Of a stretch of DNA of 64,000 nucleotides, positions 35,283-44,325 are shown one piece after another. The stretch is from Paenibacillus thiaminolyticus (lineage in GTDB: Bacteria > Bacillota > Bacilli > Paenibacillales > Paenibacillaceae): assembly GCF_007066085.1 (NCBI RefSeq), contig NZ_CP041405.1:2418001-2482000 (forward strand), given 5' to 3'. The translations under genes and the position numbers were made by a program. The notes under the pieces are model-generated. The model was not told the origin of the DNA. It saw only the letters and a list, made by a program, of their open reading frames with translations, and made no database searches. How positions within the stretch are numbered: position 1 is the stretch's first letter; every line of letters begins with the position of its first letter.

Positions 35283-35995
35283 ATGAATGCGATCCAGTCT
35301 CTCGCTCCATATCAATCCCGAACATGTCCTGGAAGCCCTGCTTGCCGGCCGCCGTAACCGTGATGGCTCGGGTGCCCTCCCGGCGCTGAATCCAGCGAAG
35401 CTCAATCCATCTCTCCAGCATAGCATGGCCCAGCGCGCCCGCAAGATGATGGCGCCGTTCGCTCCAATCGAGGCAGCAATGACTGAAAGAACGCCGCTTG
35501 GCCCGGGTTCGGGCCAGATCGATCCCCAACTCCGCCAAAAATCCCTCACCGCTTGCCGTAACGACAAACTCCTTCTCTCCCTTTATCAACAGCCATCTTG
35601 CCAACAACCCCTCCGTTACCTGCACTCCTGCAAATCCAGCCAGATGATCATAGCAGGTCCTTGCGTACCGAACCGTCTTGTCCTGCACCGATTGCTTAAG
35701 AGAGGAAATGGCAGGAGGCGGGGCGATAGATATCATCATCTCCATAACATGGGCCACTTCCTGATTCCGGGTGCCGTAATAACGGTGCCGTTGCTTTTCT
35801 ACCCTGACGACATCGGCTTCCGACAGCTTGGCCAGATGGAAGCTGGCCGTCTACGGCTTAATGCCCGCCATATAGGCCAGTTCGCTCGCGGGATGGAAGC
35901 GTCCGTCCAGCAGCGCGGTCAAATATAGCCGCCCGCGACGGTTCGCTAACGAGCGAAGCGATAATAGCGACGTTCGCGTTGGCTTTCACAGTCAT
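35281..35995 (-). pseudogene. Broken ArsR-family regulator gene
   Basis: Reading from ATG 35995 gives a typical ArsR start (NVAIIASLVSEPSRAAI) that runs out of frame. One T too many in the plus-strand AAA at 35921-35923 explains the shift; the next frame gives TALLDGRFHPASELAYMAGIKP. There an amber TAG (35851-35853) replaces the expected Gln, then TASFHLAKLSEADVVRVEKQRHRYYG continues to an intact C-terminus. Two independent lesions make an inactive gene likely. It is divergent from a broken flavin-reductase gene that was probably its partner. Confidence 0.8.
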
Positions 35996-36019
35996 CTCTC
36001 CTTTGCATTCCATATTTCG

Positions 36020-36493
36020 ATGTTAGTTGAAATGTTTCCATTTTACAAAGTTATCCGCCCGAAAATTTTATATTACGGAATGCCTGTCATTTTGCTGAAC
36101 ACGTTGAATGAAGACGGAACGGTCAATATTAGCTCGATGTTCCTCGTCCTGGGCTCTGGGAGATTCGATTGTCTTAGGAATCGGTCCCGGTTCGAAGGCG
36201 CTCGAGAATGTGCAGCGGCATCCCGAATGTGTCATCAATGTCCCTGGCCCGGAGCTGTGGGAGCATGTCGAGAGGCTGGCTCCCTATACGGGACGGAACC
36301 CTGTCCCATCTCGGACAGCACGCTTCCTTTTGCCGTCGTCGAGACGCAAGCGGTTCACGTCCATGCCCACGAGGAAATCATTGTCGGAGAGCATCACATC
36401 AACCCGAAGCAGTGGAGTCCCCTCATCTATAATTTCCGGCACTACTTCGGTCTTGGCCGCGCACTCGGCAAAACGTCCAAGTCGGAGACATAA
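36020..36493 (+). pseudogene. Broken flavin-reductase-like gene
   Basis: The start MLVEMFPFYKVIRPKILYYG and GMPVILLNTLNEDGTVNISSM match a flavin-binding split-barrel family. An extra T at 36140-36141 moves the frame; SSSWALGDSIVLGIGPGSKA and CVINVPGPELWEHVERLAPYTG follow in the second frame. Near 36300 the sequence returns to the first frame with part of the middle missing, then ends HAHEEIIVGEHHINPKQWSP and LIYNFRHYFGLG. At least two frameshifts plus an internal deletion mark it as a remnant. Confidence 0.82.
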
Positions 36494-36562
36494 CCGGAAC
36501 CACAGTCTTGGGCCGAAATTCGGGTAAAACGGCGAAGACGATGACTGCCTTGCGGATTTCTG

Positions 36563-36626
36563 TTGACAACCGACCGCAATCGAGTATGATTAATATATCG
36601 AATTGATATATCGATTCGATATATTA
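36563..36626 (+). promoter_or_regulatory. PadR promoter and palindromic operator
   Basis: TTGACA (36563-36568) and TATGAT (36585-36590) with a 16-bp spacer. Directly downstream is a perfect inverted repeat TAATATATCGAAT (36591-36603) / ATTCGATATATTA (36614-36626) with a 10-bp centre, covering the start of transcription. This fits autorepression by the PadR protein encoded next. Confidence 0.82.
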
Positions 36627-36653
36627 TAGTGCACGGTGAAGGGATGTCTGCAG

Positions 36654-37184
36654 ATGCTGGAATATATTATATTGGGCCTGCTGATGGAGGGTCCGATGAG
36701 CGGGTATGATATGAAGAAGACCATTGACAGCTCGGTTGGCCTGTTCTACCGAACGAGCTACGGCAGCCTCTATCCCGCGTTGAAGCGGTTAGCGAATAAG
36801 GGTCTCCTGTCGGTAGCCGAGACCGAAGGCGGCAGGAACAAAAAAGAATATACGCTGCTTCCCGCAGGGGATGAACAGTTCGTGAGCTGGCTGGCCGAGC
36901 CGCTTCCCGTCTCCCGCAATGAAGTGCTGCTTCGCATTTTCTTTTACGATTATTTGGACGAAGACACGCGGCAAGCGCGCCTGACCGAGTACGAGAACAA
37001 GCTTGAATCCGAGATGAGGCGGCTTCAGGCCGTACAGGAGATGGTAGCGGGGGAGCTTGAGTATATCGAACAACCGGAGAACTACTATTACCGCGTGTCC
37101 GTGCTCACCTATGGACTCCATTATTTCGGGATGGAGAAGCAGTGGATGCAAGTCATTAAGCAGCGGGGGGAAATGAAGCCATGA
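36654..37184 (+). CDS. PadR-family transcriptional regulator
   Basis: Regulator of 176 aa from ATG 36654, behind GAAGGGA. The N-terminal winged helix MLEYIILGLLMEGPMSGYDMKKTI...SYGSLYPALKRLANKGLLS is followed by the Vir_C_2-type helical dimerisation half. It overlaps the CPBP protease gene by 4 bp (ATGA), so it should control that gene together with itself through the palindrome at its promoter. Confidence 0.92.
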   Translation: MLEYIILGLLMEGPMSGYDMKKTIDSSVGLFYRTSYGSLYPALKRLANKGLLSVAETEGGRNKKEYTLLPAGDEQFVSWLAEPLPVSRNEVLLRIFFYDYLDEDTRQARLTEYENKLESEMRRLQAVQEMVAGELEYIEQPENYYYRVSVLTYGLHYFGMEKQWMQVIKQRGEMKP

Positions 37185-37924
37185 CCTTACAAGCTACAGG
37201 ATCATTTTCGAAGAACCGTCCGGTGTTGACAGTCGTATTGGTGGAACTATTCTTATTGCTTGCCGTCTTTGCCGCCGGAGCATATGCCACGATCAAGCAG
37301 CTTCCATATACATCGCCGGTGCTGATCGCCTTCATTCCGATTGCGCTTGCACTGCTATTCTATATGACACTGAAGAAGAGATGGGCGCATTACGGATTCC
37401 GCTCTCTCTCCACTCTCTATGCCCGAGACTGGATCGACTACGCCCCGCTGCTTGTCGTGCTTGTCATTCTCAGCATCAAGGGCTTCCAGGACATTTCGCT
37501 ATCCGAATCCGGATTCTTCCTGTTCTTCACGCTGCTCGTCGCCTTCGTGGAGGAGACAATATTCAGGGGATTGATTCTAAGGACCCTCATGCGCAAAAGC
37601 GCCGCCGCAGCCGTGATCACATCCAGCGTTCTCTTCTCTCTGACCCATATGCTCAATATGCTGTCAGGACAAAATGTGGCGGACACCGCTATGCAACTGA
37701 TCTATGCTCTGTTGGTCGGCTTCGAGCTAGGCCTGCTGATGGTAAAGCATCACAACATCTATCCGTTGATTCTTTTTCATTTCGTTCATAACTTTATTCA
37801 GTTCATCGGTAATGACAGCAATCAAGTCTATACCTCCCTCGTTCTCCTCGTACTGGGCGCGCATTGTGTCTCGCTGTTGATCAGTGCAAGAACTTCCGCC
37901 TCCAAGACAACCGCTTCGCTCTGA
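37181..37924 (+). CDS. CPBP family intramembrane metalloprotease
   Basis: Polytopic protein of 247 aa with about seven membrane helices. The CAAX-protease/bacteriocin-processing motif EETIFRGLILR, a second FSLTHMLN and a third FHFVHNF carry the Glu and His residues of the active site. Such proteins act in prenyl-protein processing, bacteriocin immunity or cleavage of membrane regulators. Coupled translation with PadR suggests that it is the regulator target. Confidence 0.88.
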   Translation: MTLQATGSFSKNRPVLTVVLVELFLLLAVFAAGAYATIKQLPYTSPVLIAFIPIALALLFYMTLKKRWAHYGFRSLSTLYARDWIDYAPLLVVLVILSIKGFQDISLSESGFFLFFTLLVAFVEETIFRGLILRTLMRKSAAAAVITSSVLFSLTHMLNMLSGQNVADTAMQLIYALLVGFELGLLMVKHHNIYPLILFHFVHNFIQFIGNDSNQVYTSLVLLVLGAHCVSLLISARTSASKTTASL

Positions 37925-38045
37925 ATCTCATCGCCCGCATAATTGCCGCATGGACTCGGACTTCTCCGTCTTCATGCGGTTCTTTGCATATTTCTGTCTT
38001 TCACGGGAAAACTACCTCAAAAAGAGGGAAAGGCTGGGATAGTAC

Positions 38046-38762
38046 ATGATGGAGGAAACCTGGGTCGTCGTCGTCCGATCCATAATCGCCTTCTTCAGTC
38101 TCGTGATCTATACAAGGCTATTAGGCAAGCAGCAGATGGGGTCTCTCTCCTACTTCGACTACATTAACGGCATCACAATCGGATCGTTGGCGGGGACATT
38201 GGCGACTGATCTGTCCTCGAAGGGTTGGCTGCATTTCATCGGACTTACAGTGTTCGTAATCATTACATTTCTATTCCAGATTTGGACATTGAAAAGCCGA
38301 TTTTTCTCCAAGGTAATAGATTCGGAACCGACCGTAGTTATTCAGCATGGCAAAATTCTAGAGCAGAACTTAAAGAAAATGCGGATCCGCTTCGATGAAA
38401 TCATGATGCTGCTGCGCGAGAAAGATACGTTCGATATCACGAAGGTCGAATATGCGATCTTGGAGCCGAACGGCGGACTCTCCGTCTTGCTCAAATCCGA
38501 AGATCAGCCGTTGACGCCAAAAGATCTGAATCGTACCGTCACGCCTGCCCGCATGATGACGGACGTCGTGCATGAAGGCAAAATTTTGACCGATAACCTC
38601 CAACGGAGGAATAAGACGACGAAATGGCTTCATCATGAACTAAAGAAGCAAGGGGTCGAAAATATCAAGCAAGTCAGCTTTGCCGCCATCCTGCCTAACG
38701 ACACACTGTATGTTGACTTGTACAAAGATAACCTGTCCGATGAAACAGATAACCGCGAATAG
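38046..38762 (+). CDS. DUF421 (YetF-type) membrane protein
   Basis: Protein of 238 aa with three N-terminal membrane helices and a cytosolic DUF421 domain. Family markers are RLLGKQQMGSLSYFDYINGITIGSLAG, PTVVIQHGKILEQNLKKMR and FDITKVEYAILEPNGGLSVLLK. In spore formers, paralogues (YetF, YdfS) act in spore physiology. The next gene encodes a DUF4363 protein, a frequent companion. Confidence 0.9.
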   Translation: MMEETWVVVVRSIIAFFSLVIYTRLLGKQQMGSLSYFDYINGITIGSLAGTLATDLSSKGWLHFIGLTVFVIITFLFQIWTLKSRFFSKVIDSEPTVVIQHGKILEQNLKKMRIRFDEIMMLLREKDTFDITKVEYAILEPNGGLSVLLKSEDQPLTPKDLNRTVTPARMMTDVVHEGKILTDNLQRRNKTTKWLHHELKKQGVENIKQVSFAAILPNDTLYVDLYKDNLSDETDNRE

Positions 38763-38782
38763 TTCTTAGCGAGGTGAGCAGC

Positions 38783-39154
38783 ATGAAAATGAGAAAATGG
38801 ACGATGTTGGCCGTGGCCGTTCTTCTTCTCGTTATTTTCGGCGCCGTCCTGGGCTCGGGCAATTTTTTGAAGCAGCCGCTGGGCAAGGAGGATCGGCTGC
38901 TGGAAGCGGTCCAGTCCATAGAGCAGCATGTCGAGAAGAAGAATTGGAAGCAGGCTAAGGACAAAGTCGAATACGCCTCCAATGCATGGAGACGTATTGT
39001 CAATCGAATTCAATACAGCGTCGAACGCGAATACATGTACGATATTTCCGGCATCCTCAGCCGCATCCGGGGAGGAATCGTAGCTAAGGACGATGCCTCT
39101 GTCATGGAAGAAGTTTATTTTTTCTACGAGCTATGGGAAAATCTTGGACGCTAA
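38783..39154 (+). CDS. DUF4363 family protein
   Basis: Protein of 123 aa from ATG 38783, behind GAGGTGAGC. One N-terminal membrane helix (MLAVAVLLLVIFGAVLG) leads to a helical extracytoplasmic domain. The family commonly follows DUF421 genes and probably works with that protein. The gene ends 4 bp inside the convergent BtrH-like gene. Confidence 0.85.
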   Translation: MKMRKWTMLAVAVLLLVIFGAVLGSGNFLKQPLGKEDRLLEAVQSIEQHVEKKNWKQAKDKVEYASNAWRRIVNRIQYSVEREYMYDISGILSRIRGGIVAKDDASVMEEVYFFYELWENLGR

Positions 39155-40140
39155 CTCACGCTCTCCCGCGTCAATGCTTCGTACATCCGTTCCAGCGCCC
39201 CGACCCCTTGCTCCTCCGCCGCCTTCGCGGTCTTCAGAAGAACCTCCGCCTCGCTCGCGCTTGCCGGATCGTTAGGCTCTCCGCCTTGCGGGAAGGGGAA
39301 CAGCCGCTGCAGCCCGCGGAGCGCTTCTGCCACGGCCCCATAATGCTTCGCCGCTTCGGCGCCAAGCCGGCGAAGCGATTCCTCCCGCTCGGAATTCCCC
39401 GGCCAGCGTTCCGGGAACGACTCCAAGAAGCGAACTCCGAACTCTCGGGCGCAGCAGACGACCGCCGTGTTATACGCATTGCCGAACGGATCGACCGTCC
39501 GGTTGCGGAAGGCCTCAATCCAGGCGTCATAGCCCGCCAGGCCATGCTTGTATTCCGCCGACAGCGTCGGCGCCTGTCCCCGCGCGAATTCAATAATCGA
39601 CCGCAGTCCCTTCGTCCACGCCTCCAGCGGATCCACGTCATCACTGTCCGTTACCCGCAGCATGTAGACGAATTTCATCGGCAGCTCGTTCAGCTTCGTG
39701 TACGGAAGCGCCCCATCCTGCTGCGGATCGCGGCAGTACAGCTCCTGCTTCTCATCGTCATAGCCATAAATCAGCCCGAACTCCGGCACGAACAGACTCC
39801 ACCCGATGACCGGCAAGCCCCGATCGATACTCGCTTGGGCGAACTCAACCGCTTCCCGCAATTGCTCGGGGGCTGCGGGCGTATGGAATCCGTGCAGCGG
39901 CTCCGTTCCGAAGCCGAGCAGATGGAGGCCGTGCTCCAGCAGCTGCTCGGGGTCGAACATCGTCGGGCCGGCCGCATTCACATCGGCCGGATGAATATTG
40001 ATGCGGAAGGCATGGCCCGACACCCCCATAACGTCTGTCAGTGTATAGCGGTCCTTCTTGTCGGTGTACGGCAGCAGTGCATAGATCGCCTGCGCCGCAG
40101 AGGTCCATGTCATCGTCCAATCGTTGCAAGTTGTTGTCAT
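39151..40140 (-). CDS. BtrH-like / papain-like-fold protein, partner of a sigma factor
   Basis: Protein of 329 aa of uncertain function. The N-terminal half (LTDVMGVSGHAFRINIHPADV, then LLEHGLHLLGF and GLPVIGWSLFVPEFGLIYGYDDE) resembles the BtrH N-terminal / C39-like acyl-transfer domain. The C-terminal half is helical and charged. No signal peptide is present. It starts 20 bp after a sigma-factor gene and is likely cotranscribed; its product could influence that factor. The name rests on weak similarity by eye. Confidence 0.5.
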   Translation of the reverse strand: MTTTCNDWTMTWTSAAQAIYALLPYTDKKDRYTLTDVMGVSGHAFRINIHPADVNAAGPTMFDPEQLLEHGLHLLGFGTEPLHGFHTPAAPEQLREAVEFAQASIDRGLPVIGWSLFVPEFGLIYGYDDEKQELYCRDPQQDGALPYTKLNELPMKFVYMLRVTDSDDVDPLEAWTKGLRSIIEFARGQAPTLSAEYKHGLAGYDAWIEAFRNRTVDPFGNAYNTAVVCCAREFGVRFLESFPERWPGNSEREESLRRLGAEAAKHYGAVAEALRGLQRLFPFPQGGEPNDPASASEAEVLLKTAKAAEEQGVGALERMYEALTRESVS

Positions 40141-40160
40141 CTTTCCGTGCTCCCCTCGGA

Positions 40161-40919
40161 TTATATTCGCAGTGGCGTGGCCAATACACGGCGCGTCTGC
40201 CGTCCGGCCTGCTTCTTCTCGGAGGCATAGTCTTGAAAATAGACCCGGATGCGCTCCCGCTGCACTTTGGTCCGCGAGCGGGAAAGGGCCGTATAGACCG
40301 AGCCGGGGGTTGTATCGAACAAGCTGGCGATCTCGGAGGGCGGAAGCTGGCGGAATACATGCGCTTCGAACATCTGTCTCTCCCTGGCCGTCAAGCAGGA
40401 CAGCAGCTCCCGGATCTGCTCCATTAGTTCACGTCGAAGCAGCCACGCCTGCGGGTCCTGCATCTCGCGCGGGGGCGCGGTGCAGAGCCGGTGCAGCACC
40501 CGGTCCAACTCTGAATCCTGTGCGGGCCGCCTTGGGGCCAGGCTCGACCAGGGCCGTTCTTTGCCGTACGGCCCTCCCCGCCGCAGCTTCATATTGGCCT
40601 GATTGCGCACAATGCGCTGCAGCCAATACTGGAAGCGGGACGCATCCAGCAGCGTCTCCAGCCGCAGGAACGCATTCAGCAGCGCCTCCTGCACAATATC
40701 CTCCGCCAATTGATCATCGCGGGCCATGGAGCAGGCCCAGCCCAGCGCCCGCTCCCGGTGCCGCCGCACCAATTCGCCGAACGCTTCCCCGCTGCCTGCT
40801 CGGGCCGCCTCTACCAGTTCCTCGTCGCGTTGCGGACACTCCGATTCCTCCTCATCCATTCCGGCCTCCGCTTCCGCCTCATCCGTTCCGGTCTCCGTCC
40901 TCCACTCCGCCATATGCAT
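40161..40919 (-). CDS. ECF-like RNA polymerase sigma factor
   Basis: Sigma-70 family factor, 252 aa, behind GGAGGGG. Region 2 (AFGELVRRHRERALGWACSMARDDQLAEDIVQEALLNAFLRL) and region 4 (CLTARERQMFEAHVFRQLPPSEIASLFDTTPGSVYTALSRSRTKV) are clear. An acidic N-terminal extension (residues 1-30) precedes region 2. No anti-sigma factor with membrane helices is adjacent, unlike most ECF loci; instead a BtrH-like gene follows. Confidence 0.9.
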   Translation of the reverse strand: MHMAEWRTETGTDEAEAEAGMDEEESECPQRDEELVEAARAGSGEAFGELVRRHRERALGWACSMARDDQLAEDIVQEALLNAFLRLETLLDASRFQYWLQRIVRNQANMKLRRGGPYGKERPWSSLAPRRPAQDSELDRVLHRLCTAPPREMQDPQAWLLRRELMEQIRELLSCLTARERQMFEAHVFRQLPPSEIASLFDTTPGSVYTALSRSRTKVQRERIRVYFQDYASEKKQAGRQTRRVLATPLRI

Positions 40920-41203
40920 TTATGCTTCCCCTCCTCCTCAGGAACCCAGACGGCCGCACTCCGTAAGAGCCACTTATACAAGATGCCGCCGGGCCCCAAA
41001 ATCTTACCAACCGTCTCAAAAAAATGAATATGCCGAATTAACCTCATTTCCTCTTCAACTTCTTCTCTCTATCATAAATAAAAAATCGGCGCTAATCGAC
41101 AAATATTGTACTTATTTTGCAGATTTATGAATAAATATGTAGACGAATTGACCCGTGTATGATATCACTAACATAAGGTGAAATAGGTGAATATTAGGAG
41201 GAA

Positions 41204-42112
41204 ATGATGAGTTTTCGAGCACAATTTCTACGAACGTTGATCATCAGCATATTGGCCATGCTGATGGTTGTCCTCATCGTATTGTTCCCGCGCGACCTTG
41301 ATATCCGCATGGCTGAATATCGGATGGACATCAATTATAGCTTTAGTTGGGCAAAGTACGGGAACAATATCAAAGGATTTTTTGCCGCTCTGTTCGAAGA
41401 GGGAAGCCTCGGCATCGATCGATACAACCTGCCGATCGTAACAGTCGTGCTCACTTCCGTAGCCAAGAGCCTTGCCGTCATCGTCACGGCGCTTATTCTT
41501 AGCTTCGGACTCGGCGTGCTGAAGGGAATTATAGACTACAAGCTGTCGCGGACGAAATGGAGCTTCTTCGGCAACTGGACGACCTGGCTTTTTCAATCGC
41601 TGCCCGATTTTCTGGTGCTGCTGCTGATCCAGTGGTATGTCATCCGCTATCTGCCGTTTATCCGCATTTTCTCACCGGATCAATGGTATTCCTTTCTTCT
41701 GGCTGCCGTGCTGGTATCGATATATCCGACGATGTATATCGCACGCATCACGAGCGCTTCCATCGCGGATCAGGACGGCAAGATGTACATAATGGTAGCC
41801 CGTGCCAAAGGCTTGACCCAGCGTCTCATTTTTTACAAACACGTCTTCTATAACAGCTTCGGCACGATATTGACACATCTCTCCTCTCTCTTCGTCTATG
41901 TCTTGTCGAATCTGCTTATGGTCGAGTACTTCACGAATTTCCCGGGAGCGGCTTATCGGTTATTTCTTGCCATCGATTACAGCGTGAACTTCGGAACCGG
42001 CTTCAATTATGAGCCCGGCGTCATCATCGGCATCGCCTTCTGCTTCATGATCATGGTGCTTATCGTTCAATGGATCAGTCTGGCGGCAAGAAGACATTTC
42101 GAAGCGAGGTAA
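41204..42112 (+). CDS. Oligopeptide-type ABC permease (OppB/DppB-like)
   Basis: Permease of 302 aa with six membrane helices and the coupling loop IMVARAKGLTQRLIFYKHVFYNSFGTIL. It begins behind AGGAGG; ATG 41207 is an equally good start. It pairs with the OppC-like protein encoded 15 bp downstream. Neither a binding protein nor ATPases are nearby, so this is an incomplete transporter locus. Confidence 0.88.
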   Translation: MMSFRAQFLRTLIISILAMLMVVLIVLFPRDLDIRMAEYRMDINYSFSWAKYGNNIKGFFAALFEEGSLGIDRYNLPIVTVVLTSVAKSLAVIVTALILSFGLGVLKGIIDYKLSRTKWSFFGNWTTWLFQSLPDFLVLLLIQWYVIRYLPFIRIFSPDQWYSFLLAAVLVSIYPTMYIARITSASIADQDGKMYIMVARAKGLTQRLIFYKHVFYNSFGTILTHLSSLFVYVLSNLLMVEYFTNFPGAAYRLFLAIDYSVNFGTGFNYEPGVIIGIAFCFMIMVLIVQWISLAARRHFEAR

Positions 42113-42126
42113 GGAAGGAGAACGAC

Positions 42127-43029
42127 ATGAAAAATATTACATTGTGGATCGGAGCCGCGATGCTGGCCATTATTGTGTTCTTTATGTTTTTCGGCCCCGA
42201 GCTTCCCATTGTCGACCAAGAATTGCAAGAAGTGAAGCACCGCTTCAACGAGAACAACCGGCTGCAGCTGCCGCCCTACCCGCCCTCGGCGATCAATCCG
42301 CTAGGCTCGGACAAGAACGGCGTCGACCTGCTGAGCAAGCTGATTATCGGCACGAAGGCGACCATTCTCATCGTGTTGACGATTACGGCGGTGCGCTATT
42401 TGATTGCCGTCCCCCTTGGACTGATGGCCCGTCGCAAGACAGGGATTGCCCATTTTATCGTGAACAGCATGAATCAGGTGTTCTCCTTTTTGCCGTCCAT
42501 CTTTTCGGCGGTGCTGCTGGTGAGCGTTCCTTTTATCCAGACCTCGGACAATCGGCTGTGGTGGGTCATTTTTATCGTGGCCGTCATCGAGGCGGGCCGC
42601 GTCGCCCATATCGTTCAGGAGCATACGCATAAGTTGTCGCGGGAGTTGTACGTCGAGGCGGGCAACAGTCTCGGCTTGAGCCCGTGGCGGATGTCGAAGA
42701 GTTATTATATGCCGGCGATCCTTCCTGAATTGATTGTGAACTTCTGTCTCGACATGGGCAAGGTGATGCTCATCATCGGCCAGATGGGTGTATTAAGCAT
42801 CTTCCTGACGCATCAATGGATCGAGGTCAATTACTTCACGCCGAAGTTTTTGAACACCAGTCTGGACTGGGCCTCGCTGCTCGCCGAGCACCGGGCCGAG
42901 ATCTACGTGAACAAATTCGGCTTCATCTTCTATCCAGCGGCTGCGATCGGCTTCGCCATCCTCACCTTCAATATTTTGGGCGAGGGGCTGCGCCGCCATT
43001 TCAACCGCCGCATGAACGTATTGCTGTAA
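42127..43029 (+). CDS. Oligopeptide-type ABC permease (OppC/DppC-like)
   Basis: Permease of 300 aa from ATG 42127, behind GGAAGGAG. It has the DppC-type N-terminus (PPYPPSAINPLGSDKNGVDLLSKLIIGTKAT) and coupling loop YVEAGNSLGLSPWRMSKSYYMPAILPEL. A long periplasmic-type loop near residues 230-270 is unusual for OppC. It forms a heterodimer with the preceding protein. Substrate unknown. Confidence 0.88.
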   Translation: MKNITLWIGAAMLAIIVFFMFFGPELPIVDQELQEVKHRFNENNRLQLPPYPPSAINPLGSDKNGVDLLSKLIIGTKATILIVLTITAVRYLIAVPLGLMARRKTGIAHFIVNSMNQVFSFLPSIFSAVLLVSVPFIQTSDNRLWWVIFIVAVIEAGRVAHIVQEHTHKLSRELYVEAGNSLGLSPWRMSKSYYMPAILPELIVNFCLDMGKVMLIIGQMGVLSIFLTHQWIEVNYFTPKFLNTSLDWASLLAEHRAEIYVNKFGFIFYPAAAIGFAILTFNILGEGLRRHFNRRMNVLL

Positions 43030-43109
43030 GCCGTTCATAACGTGAGGGCGTGAGGGCAGATACCAGCGAAGCCTGCCGGCTGCGGCTGGCGCCTGCCCTC
43101 TCTCAGTTA

Positions 43110-43209
43110 CGCTGTCGCTCCAGCTTCGCTCCATCGCTTCCGGCGTCACGCCACCGGTTCCGGCTTCACTCCATCGTTTCCGGCGCAACTTCATCGTTTC
43201 CGGCTTCAC
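43110..43209 (+). repeat. 20-bp tandem repeat, five units
   Basis: Units of the type TCCATCGTTTCCGGCTTCAC follow head to tail at 43130, 43150, 43170 and 43190, with a more divergent one at 43110. Confidence 0.8.
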
Positions 43210-43460
43210 CGCTTCACCGGCCGCCCCGCTGTCATGATGCCTGCTAGAGCCCTATTCTCTTATTATCCGTAGCCGTTTTTCATGAATCGTCTCTCATAAA
43301 TCGTCTAGGTAAAGATCACGGTTGCATAGCGGACAACGGCGGGAGACCCCTGTCTATACAGTGGAGGATGAGCAGTAGCCTGATATGCACCGTACCGTAC
43401 ATCGCATATTCCGCGCAGGATGCACGTTAGCTAGGCTAGGTTCCCGCCTATGTGGTGCAC

Positions 43461-43590
43461 TATCCCCAAGCCTCAGGTGCTGCACCATGCGGTGCACTAT
43501 CCCCAAGCCTCAGGTGGTGCACCATACATTGCAATTATCCCCAAGCCTCAGGTGGTGCACCCTACATTGCATTATCCCCAGGACTCATGT
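43461..43590 (+). repeat. 37-38 bp tandem repeat, three to four units
   Basis: Unit starts at 43461, 43498, 43536 and 43573 are marked by TATCCCCAAGCCTCAGGTG. The remaining bases carry GTGCACCATACATTGCA-like sequence. The last unit is diverged. Confidence 0.85.
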
Positions 43591-43821
43591 GCCTGCGCCC
43601 ATGGCCGGGTATGCGTGGTGAAAAGCATAGATGCAGCATTACTCCACGCAGGATGCACAGCTGCCTCGTTTACACGCACGCCGCATCACAATACGCAGCA
43701 AGCACACATCTATCGCCATACCGCCGTAGGATGTGCAACTCTAACATTTCCACTCTTCCCGTATCGCGATGCAACATCCACATAGGTCCCCGCCGCAGCA
43801 TCAATCCTGCACCTTTCCACC

Positions 43822-44005
43822 AATCCTGCAAAATTACAGTATTCTTTTTTGGGGCAGGCGTACTCGACACCAATCCTGCAAAAATACATCATTTTCCCTC
43901 AGTCCCCACTATCCCCCCGTTTTTTCACCAAATTGATGCTCCTGCGCAGGAATTTCTTCTTTTCATCACCGAAACGGCCAAAAATACTGCACTTTTGCAG
44001 CTTTC
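43822..44005. repeat. Degenerate AATACTG..TTTTGCAGGATT elements
   Basis: Two copies in reverse orientation (near 43822 and 43868, each carrying ACCAATCCTGCAAAA) and one forward copy near 43980 (AAAATACTGCACTTTTGCAG). Related elements lie at 32.85-33.0 kb. Each can form a small imperfect hairpin. Confidence 0.55.
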
Positions 44006-44230
44006 ACCCCTCATCGCTCCAAATCGCCCACACACGCGCCTGTCCTCTCGAAATTTATCACTCTTCCTTCCTCATACTACTCATGCCCCTTCCCTCCTCC
44101 CTACTACCCATGTCCCTGCCTATGTCCCTTCCCTCCCCTACTCCATCCCCTGCCCTCAACGCCTCCCTCGACCTCCACCTGCCACAGCAGCACAACCACA
44201 ACTGACCTTCCGAAATTCGCCAAATGCTGC

Positions 44231-44298
44231 TTGACAACGGAATCTTATTTAATTATCATCTAATTTAATAAATATATTATTAGATAATGATTAAATAA
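44231..44298 (+). promoter_or_regulatory. Promoter and long palindromic operator of the ArsR gene
   Basis: TTGACA (44231-44236), 17 bp, then TATCAT (44254-44259). A long inverted repeat, TTATTTAATTATCATCTAAT at 44245-44264 against ATTAGATAATGATTAAATAA at 44279-44298, agrees at 18 of 20 positions. Its left arm covers the -10. This is the expected placement for an ArsR-type autorepressor. Confidence 0.8.
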
Positions 44299-44325
44299 CG
44301 TAAAATGTGAGGCGTGAGACATACC

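Larger units (their letters stand above)
43030..44325. other. Repeat-rich intergenic region of 1.3 kb
   Basis: No gene with a credible ribosome site was found here. The region holds a 20-bp array (43110-43209), a 37-38 bp array (43461-43590), degenerate AATACTG..TTTTGCAGG elements (43.8-44.0 kb), a C/T-rich tract (44040-44170) and the promoter of the ArsR gene. Reading frames across it are by-products of the repeats. Confidence 0.7.

Noticed and set aside
43452..44234. 260-codon open frame in the repeat-rich gap
   Set aside because: It runs through tandem repeats and C/T tracts, has no ribosome site and no domain-like sequence.
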